From contig NZ_JAIVFX010000011.1 in assembly GCF_020829625.1 (NCBI RefSeq), positions 1-64,000 on the forward strand: 64,000 bases of DNA, in the 5' to 3' direction. The notes below the pieces were generated by a model. The model worked only from the letters and a program-made list of their open reading frames with translations, made no database searches and was not told the DNA's origin. Of this stretch, positions 54,805-63,823 are shown piece by piece (within the stretch, counting starts at the first letter, position 1; every line of letters starts with the position of its first letter). This stretch comes from Nostoc sp. XA010 (GTDB lineage Bacteria > Cyanobacteriota > Cyanobacteriia > Cyanobacteriales > Nostocaceae). The position numbers and the translations under genes were made by a program.

Positions 54805-55523
54805 ATTGCCAATAAATTCTGGTTCAAATTTTTTGCTTGTAGTAACCAACTTTTATTTTGTGCCGATATAGCATCAGACCATCATAAGGCGAGTTTTTAA
54901 CAAAGGACAGTCATTTGTCATTTGTCAAGAGTTACTCTGCCCCTATCGACTAGAACTGCCTTATCCCAAAAACTTGCTCATAGCATCGCAAGAGATAGGG
55001 TATGCACCAATGACCAATGACTACTTAATCAAGAATCCTCAAGTTTTACTTGTTAGACAAGCTGACTGAAACTAACTCAAGATATATCTATTTTGGTTTT
55101 TTGACAAAATTTCTAAATAAGGCTAAAAAATCTTAACAGGCTAAGTGTCTACAAAGCTTGCTATATTAAGCTGTAAAGTGTAATTTTATATTCATGTCAC
55201 ACTAGTCTTTACCGACAATGGCGATTCGAGTCGATTTAAAATTATAGAAAATCGCCCCTTCTCCTTACCTAATCCTCTAATACGTCTACACTCAAAATAA
55301 TAAAATTATCTAATATATATATGGGTAATGATTAATAATATTTTAAACTATAGCAATCCGATTTGATTTCTGAATCACTCGTAGAGGTAAGGGACTGGGG
55401 ACTGGGAAGAAGGAATAAAGGTGTACTGAGTTTTGTTCAAAAATCAAATATGAGTCCTATAGATATTACCCATTTTTAATGTTTATATAACTATTATACG
55501 CATTATATAGAGAATCATATATA
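54805..55523. other. Intergenic region ahead of pxcA
   Basis: This region of about 700 bp is AT-rich, with GTCATTTGTCATTTGTCAAG heptamers near 54910-54930 and GGGACTGGGGACTGGGAAGA near 55391-55411. The segment just ahead of pxcA (about 55490-55520) is rich in TATA-like sequence. No gene seen. Confidence 0.5.
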
Positions 55524-56810
55524 ATGAAAAACGCCTTCGCCAGAACAGCAAATTTATTTCGCCAAAATCTTAAAGATTATTTGCGATCGCTTAACGTTTG
55601 GTTTTTAGATACACCAGAAAGGGCACTCTTGGAAGCTCAACAAGCAGCTCAGAGAATTAAAAACATTGAGATAGAACATTTTGACGGCAAGAAAATATCT
55701 TCACAATCAGTAAATTATACTGAAAATGTGATGTCTTATTGGCAAGGATACCTCGAGAAGAATTTAACTACTATCAAAATAAGACTTATAGAGTTTCGCC
55801 TTAGTCGAAAAATTTTAAATATCTCTAACTCTGTATTGTTAGAAAATCTGAAAGTTATTGAGGAAGTTGTAGAGAGGTACGCTCTAAAAGATGAATTAAT
55901 TAGTAACAATGCGTCAATCTCAACTTCTCAAACACTACAAGTTAACCAGAGCAAAATCAACAAACAGTTATCATCTAATCTTAATCAGGTCCGACCTCAA
56001 CCTCCATCTCAACAAGCTAGATTACTATCGATGTCTATGGGTCAAAGACTGAATAGAATCAAAGTAGATCTTGTACCGCAGACGGAAGAAGAGTTTGTCA
56101 GAAATCACCGAATTTCTAAAAATAGGACAAAAATTTCTATTAGATTTATACTAACGTTAATTATTGTACCCTTTTTAACCCAGCAATTATCTAAAAACTT
56201 TTTAGTATATCCCATATTAGAAAGAAATAGAGAAAACAATATAAACCAAATTTTTATCAATTCTGATATGGAAAAAGAAGCTCTCCATGAATTGCATAAC
56301 TATCAACAAAGCCTGAGGTTTGAATATTTCCTAAATCAAGCACCACAAATTTCCTCAGAAGTAATAAAAGAAAAGATAAAAGACAAAGCTATTGAGATAG
56401 CTGAGGAATTTCACATAAAACATAATAGTGCTATTAGTAATGTATTCGCTGATTTAATCTCACTAATTTCTTTTGGTATAGTTGTCATTATAAGCAAAAA
56501 AGAAATTGTGATTATAAAATCTTTTATAGATAATATTGCTTATGGACTAAGCGATAGTGCTAAGGCTTTTTTAATTATTCTCTTTACAGATATATTTGTA
56601 GGATTTCACTCCCCAGAAGGATGGGAGGTTATTCTTGAAGGGTTGGCAGAACATTTAGGGCTACCAGGCAATAAAACCATAGTATTTTTCTTTATTGCTA
56701 CATTTCCGGTGATTTTAAACACTATCTTTAAATACTGGATATTCCGTTATCTGAGTCGCTTATCTCCGTCGGCATTAGCTACATTAAAAGAGATGGACGA
56801 GGATAATTGA
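55524..56810 (+). CDS. pxcA: Proton extrusion protein PxcA (CemA-like)
   Basis: A 428-residue cyanobacterial homologue of the plastid envelope protein CemA. The soluble N-terminal part includes LNVWFLDTPERALLEAQQAA and a helical MSYWQGYLEKNLTTIKIRLI. The membrane domain has four helices: residues about 208-232, 318-338 (SLISFGIVVIISKKEIVIIK), 350-370 and 390-412. The signature FHSPEGWEVILEGLAEHLGL and FPVILNTIFKYWIFRYLSRL ends the family. PxcA is needed for light-induced proton release and CO2/Na+ handling. It is complete. Confidence 0.95.
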   Translation: MKNAFARTANLFRQNLKDYLRSLNVWFLDTPERALLEAQQAAQRIKNIEIEHFDGKKISSQSVNYTENVMSYWQGYLEKNLTTIKIRLIEFRLSRKILNISNSVLLENLKVIEEVVERYALKDELISNNASISTSQTLQVNQSKINKQLSSNLNQVRPQPPSQQARLLSMSMGQRLNRIKVDLVPQTEEEFVRNHRISKNRTKISIRFILTLIIVPFLTQQLSKNFLVYPILERNRENNINQIFINSDMEKEALHELHNYQQSLRFEYFLNQAPQISSEVIKEKIKDKAIEIAEEFHIKHNSAISNVFADLISLISFGIVVIISKKEIVIIKSFIDNIAYGLSDSAKAFLIILFTDIFVGFHSPEGWEVILEGLAEHLGLPGNKTIVFFFIATFPVILNTIFKYWIFRYLSRLSPSALATLKEMDEDN

Positions 56811-56950
56811 TAATTCGCAATGACGCTCGTTCCTCTCTACGAGATGCTGCGGGAACCCGAACGTTGCGCTAACGTAATTCATAATTATTTTGGCGTATTT
56901 GTCTCCTGATTCGCTAGGCTATGTATATCCTGGTTCTTCTGAAGTGTACT

Positions 56951-57433
56951 ATGGATTTTGAAAGCAAAGCTAATGCCCCAACTCCTACAGACAACATAGA
57001 GTTTGCTCAACCAACTACTAGCCGTAAGCCATTAGAATTGCTGCGAGATACTGAGGCTTTGCTACGCCGCCCAACCGTAGCAACACTGTCGTCGATTTTG
57101 CCACCAAAACTGAGCAATAAATTCCAAGCAACGTCATCTTTGGCAGATGATTCTTTTAAGGAATTGGCAGAAATTGACCTAGACACTATTAGTGATTTTG
57201 AACTGCGACATGCACGAATTGGTGTTGGCTTAAGCTTTGTTGGTTTTGGGGCGCTGATGATATTAGTACTGCTGCTGTACTTAAACACGTTGCGTCCAGA
57301 ACTCAGTGCAGGTGAGCAAATTCGGCAATACTGGTATCAATATATTTGGTTTGTAAGCTTGGGTGTTGCAGGGATGTTTATGTTGGGACGTGAAGCGATG
57401 CGTCCTATGCCAAGGCGACGGAAATCAAAATAG
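56951..57433 (+). CDS. Conserved cyanobacterial membrane protein
   Basis: About 160 residues, starting MDFESKANAPTPTDNIEFAQ at ATG 56951 (the ATG at 56921 adds ten hydrophobic residues and is less likely). A polar N-terminal 80 residues carry a long basic/hydroxyl stretch (ALLRRPTVATLSSILPPKLS), followed by FELRHARIGVGLSFVGFGAL, two membrane helices (GALMILVLLLYLNTL and YIWFVSLGVAGMFMLGREAM) and a basic tail. No function is known to me. It sits between pxcA and a PPK2 gene, all on the plus strand with gaps of 130-180 bp. Confidence 0.7.
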   Translation: MDFESKANAPTPTDNIEFAQPTTSRKPLELLRDTEALLRRPTVATLSSILPPKLSNKFQATSSLADDSFKELAEIDLDTISDFELRHARIGVGLSFVGFGALMILVLLLYLNTLRPELSAGEQIRQYWYQYIWFVSLGVAGMFMLGREAMRPMPRRRKSK

Positions 57434-57615
57434 CAAGTGTAATTCGTAACACCTTACGGTTTCGCGTAGCGGGTTGCAGACAGACACTGCACCTACTTTG
57501 CTTAAGAGTAGAGGTACGCCTACGTCATTAAGTTTTATAACAGAAATTTAGAAAGAACCACAAAGCTTGCCGATGATTGAAAAGGGACTTAAACTCTCAG
57601 AATTGGTTAAAAGTT

Positions 57616-58485
57616 ATGAATCACGATGCTTTCATTGTTCCACCAGGTTCCAAGATTTCTCTGAAAAAAAACTATGACCCAGCCTATAAAACTGAGTTTC
57701 ATGAAAAAGCTGATGCTGCAACTAAATTACAGGCAGATATTGAACGACTAGCAAATTACCAAAATATTCTCTACGCTCAAAACACATATTCCTTGTTGAT
57801 TATTTTTCAGGCAATGGATGCTGCTGGTAAAGATAGCACAATTAAACATGTGACCTCTGGTGTGAACCCGCAAGGATTTCAGGTGTTTAGTTTCAAGGGG
57901 CCCAGTGCGGAAGAATTAGACCATGACTACTTGTGGCGAACAACTAAGGCTTTACCAGAAAGAGGTCGAATTGGAATATTCAACCGTTCATACTATGAAG
58001 AAGTATTAGTGGTTCGTGTCCATCCAGAAATGCTGAAAAAGCAACAAATTCCCCACTTACCTGAAGGGAATAAGATATGGAAGCAGCGTTTTGAAGAAAT
58101 TAATAATTTTGAAAAATATTTGGTAAATAATGGTGTGATTGTCCTGAAGTTTTTTCTGAATGTCTCAAAAACAGAGCAGAAAAAACGCTTCTTAGAACGG
58201 ATTGATTTTCCTGAGAAAAATTGGAAGTTTTCAGATAGCGATGCCCGAGAACGAGCTTTTTGGGATGATTATATGAATGCTTACGAAGAAGTTTTTAATA
58301 ACACTAGTACAGAATGGGCCCCGTGGTATATTATTCCTGCCGATCGCAAATGGTTTACACGGCTGACTGTTGCCAATATCATCTGTACAAAATTACAAGA
58401 ACTAAATTTGCAATACCCAAAAGTTAGTGAGGAACATAAACAGCAACTTTTGCAGGCAAAACGCATTTTAGAACAGGAAGATTGA
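57616..58485 (+). CDS. ppk2: PPK2-family polyphosphate kinase
   Basis: A 289-residue polyphosphate:nucleotide phosphotransferase starting [20 protein letters not shown]; an in-frame TTG at 57577 is less likely. It has the P-loop [20 protein letters not shown], the [20 protein letters not shown] lid/base-binding block, the lid lysine/arginine region and a C-terminal [20 protein letters not shown]. The PPK2 family uses polyphosphate to phosphorylate AMP, ADP, GDP or related nucleotides; the length, with an N-terminal extension, suits the class I/III type. The exact nucleotide cannot be read. Confidence 0.92.
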   Translation: MNHDAFIVPPGSKISLKKNYDPAYKTEFHEKADAATKLQADIERLANYQNILYAQNTYSLLIIFQAMDAAGKDSTIKHVTSGVNPQGFQVFSFKGPSAEELDHDYLWRTTKALPERGRIGIFNRSYYEEVLVVRVHPEMLKKQQIPHLPEGNKIWKQRFEEINNFEKYLVNNGVIVLKFFLNVSKTEQKKRFLERIDFPEKNWKFSDSDARERAFWDDYMNAYEEVFNNTSTEWAPWYIIPADRKWFTRLTVANIICTKLQELNLQYPKVSEEHKQQLLQAKRILEQED

Positions 58486-58621
58486 GTTATTCTTTTAATA
58501 AAGAAAGGGTTAAAATAACATAAATATGCTGTATAGTATAGGGTTAAAAATGAAAAGTTTTAAATTTATTAATGATTTTTATAACTAAATAAGTTTGTCT
58601 AATAGTGACAGGCAAAAAATC

Positions 58622-58981
58622 ATGGCTCAGATGGCAGAAAATGCCAAAAATTATCTACCTCACTTTAAGAATGCTGCCTTTGATATTGTGGCGATCGCAG
58701 CCTCAGCAGGCGGTCTAACTGCTTTAATTAAAGTGCTATCGATACCTCCAGAATTTACCGCCGCGATCGGTGTTGTGCTAACTGGAACGGGTAGCGACGG
58801 CGCGATGGGAGTAGAACCAATCAAAAAAATGGGTGGTATCATCATTGTTCAAGACGCAAAAACCGCCGAATTTTCCGGGATGCCTTCCGCCGCAATTCAA
58901 ACTGGCAATGTAGATTTTATTCTTCCCCTCGATGAAATCTTCAGCGTCCTAGTAACTTTAGTCATGGGAGAATCTTACTAA
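58622..58981 (+). pseudogene. cheB: CheB-type methylesterase with internal deletion
   Basis: The open frame from ATG 58622 (119 residues; an in-frame TTG at 58595 would extend it) begins as the CheB methylesterase domain (FDIVAIAASAGGLTALIKVL, with the active-site serine of ASAGG) and ends as its C-terminus (AIGVVLTGTGSDGAMGVEPI, with the aspartate of SDGAMG, then MPSAAIQTGNVDFILPLDEI). About 110 residues in the middle, including the catalytic histidine, are missing. The joint at IPPEFTAAIGVV would combine AAI-VV from both sides, as a recombination at short homology would produce. It precedes a CheR-PAS gene; it is probably inactive. Confidence 0.75.
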
Positions 58982-59307
58982 GCTGAGGGGCTGAAGAAAT
59001 ATATTTTAAAATGCAACTTGGTGTCAACATAGTTTAAGTTATATCTTGCACCTGCCCACTTTCCTGCCAGAGAATAAATTCTCTGGCTAATAGCGTTAAG
59101 TCTACTAAGCGTGGACTCCAATCCTTCCTTATTCAGTCTTCTAAAGAAGACTTTAGCTATATATAAGCCTCAGAATTCATTCTGAGGCGGTTGTTGGGAC
59201 TGGTGCAAGTTCTGGGTTAACGTCATTAATGAGGCTTAAAACTCCTTTAATGAGGCTTTGATACTCGCAGACACACTTCAGAACTCCACTCATTTGCCCC
59301 CAGCCCT
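58982..59307. other. Intergenic region with inverted 21-bp units
   Basis: This 326-bp stretch between the cheB relic and the CheR-PAS gene contains the CTCTGGCTAATAGCGTTAAG area, a GAGGCTTAAAACTCC-type array E at 59225-59287 and an inverted pair AAGCCTCAGAATTC / GAATTCTGAGG... near 59165-59195. No gene is called. Confidence 0.5.
59225..59287. repeat. 21-bp repeat array E (3 degenerate units, inverted)
   Basis: Three 21-bp units lie on the strand opposite to arrays A-C: the reverse complement of the first reads GAGTTTTAAGCCTCATTAAT and of the second GAGTATCAAAGCCTCATTAA. Both differ from units of arrays C and B by only two or three bases. Confidence 0.75.
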
Positions 59308-61203
59308 ATGACTTCCGCAGAAAAAGACCCCGAATTTGAAAATCTACTAGTTTATCTTAGACAAAGCCGGGGATTCGATTTTACAGGCTATAAGCGCTCA
59401 ACCTTGATGCGTCGCGTATGCAAGCGAATGCAGTCATTGAGCGTAGAGAACTTTGGAGATTATCTAGACTACCTAGAAGTTGATCCAGAAGAATTCAATT
59501 ATCTTTTCAACACTATCCTAATTAACGTCACCGCTTTTTTTCGAGATTCATCAGCTTGGGAATATCTAGCAGAGCAAGTGTTGCCTAATCTGATTAAAAA
59601 TAAAAAAAGTTCTGACCAAATCCGTATCTGGAGTGCTGGTTGTGCTTCTGGGGAAGAAGCTTATACCCTGGCAATCTTGATGGCTGAAATATTAGGAGCA
59701 GACGAATTTCGCCAACGAGTGAAAATCTATGGCACAGATGTAGATGAAGAGGCTCTCAACCAGGCACGTCTTGCTGCGTATTCAGCAAAAGAAATCCAGG
59801 CTGTGCCAGATCAACTGCGGCAGAAATACTTTGAGGTTGTCGGGAACCGCTATATCTTCCGCCAAGACTTGCGCCGCTCAGTGATTTTTGGTCGCCACGA
59901 TCTGCTTCAGGATGCACCCATTTCGCGCTTAGATTTGCTGGTTAGCCGCAATACCATGATGTATTTTAATTCTGAGACTCAAGGGCGAATTCTGGCTCGG
60001 TTTCATTTTGCATTAAATGATGCAGGCTATCTGTTTTTGGGGAAAGCAGAGATGCTATTGATGCATTCTAGTCTGTTTACGCCACTAGACTTAAAAAACC
60101 GGATATTTACGAAGGTATCCTCGGTAAATATCCGTAATCGCCTCCTAATTATGCCAAGTTCCGTAGATGACGAATCTAGCAGCCGTTTATCTCGAAATAT
60201 CAGGTTGCGAGATATGGGTTTCGACACAGCACCAATTGCCCAAGTAGTCATTGATAACAATGGAACTCTGGTGCTGGTGAACGAGCAAGCGCGGAATTTA
60301 TTCGCCCTTTCCTCCAAAGATTTAGCTCGTCCCTTCCAGGATCTGGAACTTTCCTATCGACCAATTGAGTTGCGATCGCTAATTGAACGGGCTTATAATG
60401 AACGCCGCCCCATCACCTTGACAAATGTAGAGCGCTACTTATCCAACACAGAAACCCAATATCTAGATGTGCGGATTACGCCTTTGCAAGACACCGACAC
60501 CAATTTCTTAGGTGTAAGCATCGCTTTTCATGATGTCACCCGTTACATTCAACTCCAAGAAGCGTTGCAACGCTCTCGACAGGAATTAGAAACTACTAAC
60601 GAAGAACTCCAATCCACTAACGAAGAATTAGAAACTACTAACGAAGAACTCCAATCCACCAATGAAGAATTAGAAACTACCAACGAAGAACTCCAATCCA
60701 CTAACGAAGAATTGGAGACGATGAATGAAGAATTACAATCTACTAATGAAGAATTACAGACAATTAATAGCGAGTTGAGCGAGCGCACCGCAGAATTGAA
60801 TCGTACTAATATTTTCCTGATCTCTATTCTCAGAAGCCTCCAAACTGGAATAGTAGTAATTGATAGCAACTTTAATATATCAATTTGGAATTATATGGTA
60901 GAAGATTTATGGGGTTTGCGAACTGATGAAGTTTTAGGACAGTCTATCTTCAGCCTAGATATTGGGCTACCCGTCGAGCAGTTGCGATCGCCCATCCGCG
61001 ACTCCCTATCGAGAAAAAGACAGTTTCAAGAAATGATTCTCGATGCTACCAATCGTCGGGGTAGGCAAATAAAATGTTACCTGGCGATCACTCCATTGCT
61101 TGGCATTGAAATGCAGGGAGCAGTTTTGATGATGGCAGATGTAGAGAATGTCACCAGTATGATTTCTACTCAAGGAATGGAAGAACGACGGCAGCAGGAT
61201 TAA
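59308..61203 (+). CDS. CheR-type methyltransferase with PAS domains and coiled coil
   Basis: A 631-residue signalling protein. Residues about 10-65 are the CheR N-terminal helical domain; 70-270 the methyltransferase (FFRDSSAWEYLAEQVLPNLI, WSAGCASGEEAYTLAILMAE with the SAM motif, IYGTDVDEEALNQARLAAYS and LLVSRNTMMYF). A PAS domain (about 305-420), a heptad coiled coil (about 425-505) made of ETTNEELQSTNEEL units, and a second PAS (about 510-615) follow. No kinase part, as usual in CheB-CheR-PAS fusions, is attached. It is preceded by the cheB relic, so the two may come from a split CheB-CheR-PAS gene. Confidence 0.9.
   Translation: MTSAEKDPEFENLLVYLRQSRGFDFTGYKRSTLMRRVCKRMQSLSVENFGDYLDYLEVDPEEFNYLFNTILINVTAFFRDSSAWEYLAEQVLPNLIKNKKSSDQIRIWSAGCASGEEAYTLAILMAEILGADEFRQRVKIYGTDVDEEALNQARLAAYSAKEIQAVPDQLRQKYFEVVGNRYIFRQDLRRSVIFGRHDLLQDAPISRLDLLVSRNTMMYFNSETQGRILARFHFALNDAGYLFLGKAEMLLMHSSLFTPLDLKNRIFTKVSSVNIRNRLLIMPSSVDDESSSRLSRNIRLRDMGFDTAPIAQVVIDNNGTLVLVNEQARNLFALSSKDLARPFQDLELSYRPIELRSLIERAYNERRPITLTNVERYLSNTETQYLDVRITPLQDTDTNFLGVSIAFHDVTRYIQLQEALQRSRQELETTNEELQSTNEELETTNEELQSTNEELETTNEELQSTNEELETMNEELQSTNEELQTINSELSERTAELNRTNIFLISILRSLQTGIVVIDSNFNISIWNYMVEDLWGLRTDEVLGQSIFSLDIGLPVEQLRSPIRDSLSRKRQFQEMILDATNRRGRQIKCYLAITPLLGIEMQGAVLMMADVENVTSMISTQGMEERRQQD
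60585..60770 (+). repeat. 42-bp in-frame repeats coding a coiled coil
   Basis: Within the CheR-PAS gene the phrase ACTAACGAAGAACTCCAATC and its near copy GAATTAGAAACTACTAACGA alternate about three and a half times at a 42-bp spacing, encoding ELETTNEELQSTNE. The period of 14 residues is two heptads, so length changes keep the coiled-coil register. Confidence 0.8.
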
Positions 61204-62439
61204 AAAAGGCAGGGGGCAGGGGGCAGGGAGCAGGGGGAAAGAGGGTTTTAATCTTGTTTATTTTTATTCACACAGTTTGCTTTTGTGCAGACTTACTTAC
61301 TACTAGACTGGGGCGATTTGCCTACCTTTAACAATGGGATTTTGCCCCTTGTTTGTATAGTTACTTTCGGCAATTAATTGCACACTGATTTTTGTTGGTT
61401 AATTGTAAAATCGGGCTTGATATAAGTACATTGACACTCCCCGCGATAAATCGACGGGGATTCTTGGTTCAATGAGACCACTTAAAACGTGGTTCTTTGC
61501 GTTACCTAGCCCAGAGGTGGGACTCTCCCCAAGCGTTAACTTTGGGTATGCCCTACCCTAGTTGCATTGCTGAGGCAGTGCGTTGGGCGGCTATGCCGAC
61601 TTGAAGCAACTGCCGTGCAAGTCCTGTTTAGTTTGAAACAAATAGTTCCAAAATTCTGAGTCGTCTAGCCCCTATGAATCTTTTGCCTACTGCTAGGAGG
61701 AAACTAGAACAATGCAGTAGAACCGCATAGATTCAATTATCAAGGTTCAGTGCTTTGTCTTTCGACTGCTAGGTTTTTTAAGTGGTTGATTACCTTTCCA
61801 CTATCATTAGTATAGTATATTGATACACTAATTAATTGAAAGAAAGCCGTCGTAGAACGACGTAGCTCTAAACCCAATTTTTCGGTAACAGTTCGATTTG
61901 CTGTATGAGAATCTAGACCATCGCACAATAAGACTCGCTTTAGCTTCTCCAAAAGACGCGATCGCTTCAGTTAAGAATTATTTATCAAAATTTGATGCCT
62001 GTAGAGACGTGCGATGTCTACGACGGGCTATTTGACGTCGCTGTTAGAAGTTAATACGCACAAAGCCACCAATTATGCATAAGCTGTTTTAAGTAAAGCT
62101 TATATTTACTATAGACAGAACTTATAAATTAATAACTGAGGAAGTATTGCTTATTTGTAACGAAATTGTTATGTTTCTTTACATAAAGATATAAAAGCAA
62201 CCTGAATGCGTTAAACCACTGTTGATCAAGGTTTTCTAGATAACTATGCAGTTGAGCCTGCAATGTACTTTGCCGAGTATCCATCAACGGCAAGAGAATC
62301 GCTATGCCTTTGGTAAAGCGATGTCTACGCCAAGACTCCTGAGTGCCTTTGTTAACAGCTAGACGCATTTACTTTCCGTCTTTGCACATTTGATTTTCAC
62401 ATTCGATACAACTGTAATTTTTTTTTGGGAACATCTGCT
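61204..62439. other. Long intergenic region with an IS-type end
   Basis: This 1.2-kb region lies upstream of ocp. It has a GGCAGGGGGCAGGGAGCAGG run near 61208-61235, the IS200/IS605-like end at 61430-61621, and otherwise AT-rich sequence. A 70-codon minus frame at 61740-61952 ending in AVERQSTEP-stop could be decayed transposon sequence but has no recognisable domain; a 79-codon minus frame at 62129-62368 is also unconvincing. The heat of repeats here marks old insertions. Confidence 0.5.
61430..61621 (-). mobile_element. IS200/IS605-type right end, possible omega-RNA relic
   Basis: On the minus strand the sequence ends ...GAATCCCCGTCGATTTATCG and then CGGGGAGTGTCAATG, the hairpin-plus-tail form of right ends of TnpB-encoding IS200/IS605 elements (compare ISDra2). 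Upstream on that strand are the paired segments ACCACGTTTTAAGTGGT and a structured GC-rich stretch (CAAAGTTAACGCTTGGGGAG and further), where the omega RNA of TnpB would be. No tnpB frame remains, so this is a stranded end or a non-autonomous derivative. Assignment is by recall of the pattern, not by alignment. Confidence 0.5.
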
Positions 62440-63402
62440 ATGTCTTTTACCATCCAGTCGGCTCAAAGTATTTTTCCCGGCACCCTAGTTGCTGACATTG
62501 TTCCAACTGTTGTCGAATCATTCTCTCAGCTCAATGCTGAAGATCAACTAGCATTACTCTGGTTTGCCTATACCGAGATGGGTAGAAGTATTACGGTTGC
62601 CGCTCCAGGAGCAGCTAACATGATCCTCGCACAAGGCTTACTCGAACAAATTAAGCAGATGCCTTTTGAGGCTCAAACGCAAGTCATGTACGATCTGGCT
62701 AACCGTGCTGACACTCCCCTGTGCCGTTCCTATGCATCCTTCACCGTGAACATCAAATTGGGCTTTTGGTATCAGTTAGGAGAATGGATGGCTCAGGGAA
62801 TCGTTGCTCCTATCCCAGAGGGCTACAAGCTTTCTCCTAAAGCTGCTGATGTGTTAGAAGCCATCCGCAATGCTGATTCAGGTCAACAAATCACAATTTT
62901 ACGCAATACCGTAGTGAGCATGGGATTTGACCCGAACGCTCCTGGTAGTTACAAAAAAGTCTCAGAGCCAGTATCTCCACCCATTGCACCAGCATTTCGG
63001 ACTAAAGTCACCATTGAGGGTATCAACAACGCTACAGTGTTGGGCTATATCAACAACATGAATGCCAATGACTTTGATGCTGCGGTTGCTCTGTTTCGCT
63101 CTGAAGGTGCGTTGCAACCCCCCTTTGAAAGACCGATTGTTGGTCAAGAGGCAATCCGCGCTTATATGCGTGAAGAATGCCAGGGATTAAAGATGATCCC
63201 AGAGCGTGGTATATCTGAGCCAGTGGAAGATGGCTATACCCAGATTAAAGTCACAGGGAAAGTCCAAACCCCTTGGTTCGGCGCCAGCGTGGGGATGAAT
63301 ATTGCATGGCGGTTTTTGATAGATCCCCAAGGCAAAATCTTTTTTGTAGCCATTGACTTGCTCGCTTCTCCGAAAGAACTGCTTAACCTAGTACGTAAAT
63401 AA
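62440..63402 (+). CDS. ocp: Orange carotenoid protein (full length, OCP1-like)
   Basis: A 320-residue photoprotective protein that binds a keto-carotenoid and, when activated by blue-green light, quenches phycobilisomes. It starts MSFTIQSAQSIFPGTLVADI at ATG 62440 (an in-frame TTG lies at 62425). The all-helical N-domain (about 20-160) has Trp41, Tyr44 and Trp110, which sandwich the carotenoid, and Asn104/Arg155, which contact the C-domain. The C-terminal NTF2-like domain (about 190-315) has Tyr203 and Trp290, the equivalents of Tyr201 and Trp288 that hold the carotenoid oxygen, and Glu246. All key residues are present. No FRP gene follows within 420 bp. Confidence 0.96.
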   Translation: MSFTIQSAQSIFPGTLVADIVPTVVESFSQLNAEDQLALLWFAYTEMGRSITVAAPGAANMILAQGLLEQIKQMPFEAQTQVMYDLANRADTPLCRSYASFTVNIKLGFWYQLGEWMAQGIVAPIPEGYKLSPKAADVLEAIRNADSGQQITILRNTVVSMGFDPNAPGSYKKVSEPVSPPIAPAFRTKVTIEGINNATVLGYINNMNANDFDAAVALFRSEGALQPPFERPIVGQEAIRAYMREECQGLKMIPERGISEPVEDGYTQIKVTGKVQTPWFGASVGMNIAWRFLIDPQGKIFFVAIDLLASPKELLNLVRK

Positions 63403-63823
63403 ACCACTCTTTTAAGGGCACGGCAGTGCCGTGCCCCTACGAAAAACTTGAAGGAGCGACATCGATAGCGAACGCGAGTGCGTCTCTAAGAGTTGCGGTA
63501 GCGAGTCTTCTCCCTTGGCGCTAGCCTCTCCCTTTGGGAGAAGGGGAGACGCCAAAGGCGAACGAGCGTCATAGCCCGTCCTAAACATTGCTACCTCTGT
63601 ATGCTTAAACTAAAGAAACTTAATAAGGGCTTATTTGGTATTTTCGTTGTGCGATCGCTGTTGAAAACAACCGATTCGATTGGCAATATTGTAAAAGATT
63701 GTTAAATAGTTTTAAGGTTGGTGCGGAGTTATTAAAAGCCTCCGAATGAGAGCTATTTCCAGCAATTATCGATTAGATACTGTAATTTTCAGGTGATAAA
63801 TGGAGATTTGGGAGGCGGGGTGT
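63403..63823. other. Intergenic region with palindromes
   Basis: This 421-bp stretch after ocp contains the palindrome at 63416-63436, GCGAGTCTTCTCCC and GGAGAAGGGGAGACGCC-type repeats (about 63500-63560) and a GCGATCGC octamer near 63651. No frame that resembles FRP is seen. Confidence 0.5.
63416..63436. repeat. Palindrome just after ocp
   Basis: GGGCACGGCA and TGCCGTGCCC are exact 10-bp inverted repeats around one G, 13 bp after the ocp stop. It lacks a T-run but may slow or end transcription. Confidence 0.6.

Noticed and set aside
41472-59287. CRISPR arrays
   Set aside because: The 21-bp arrays have no unique spacers between units, and no cas genes are present.
61740-61952. TnpB C-terminal fragment
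   Set aside because: The 70-residue frame lacks the zinc ribbon and DxxxA motifs of TnpB, so no family can be assigned.
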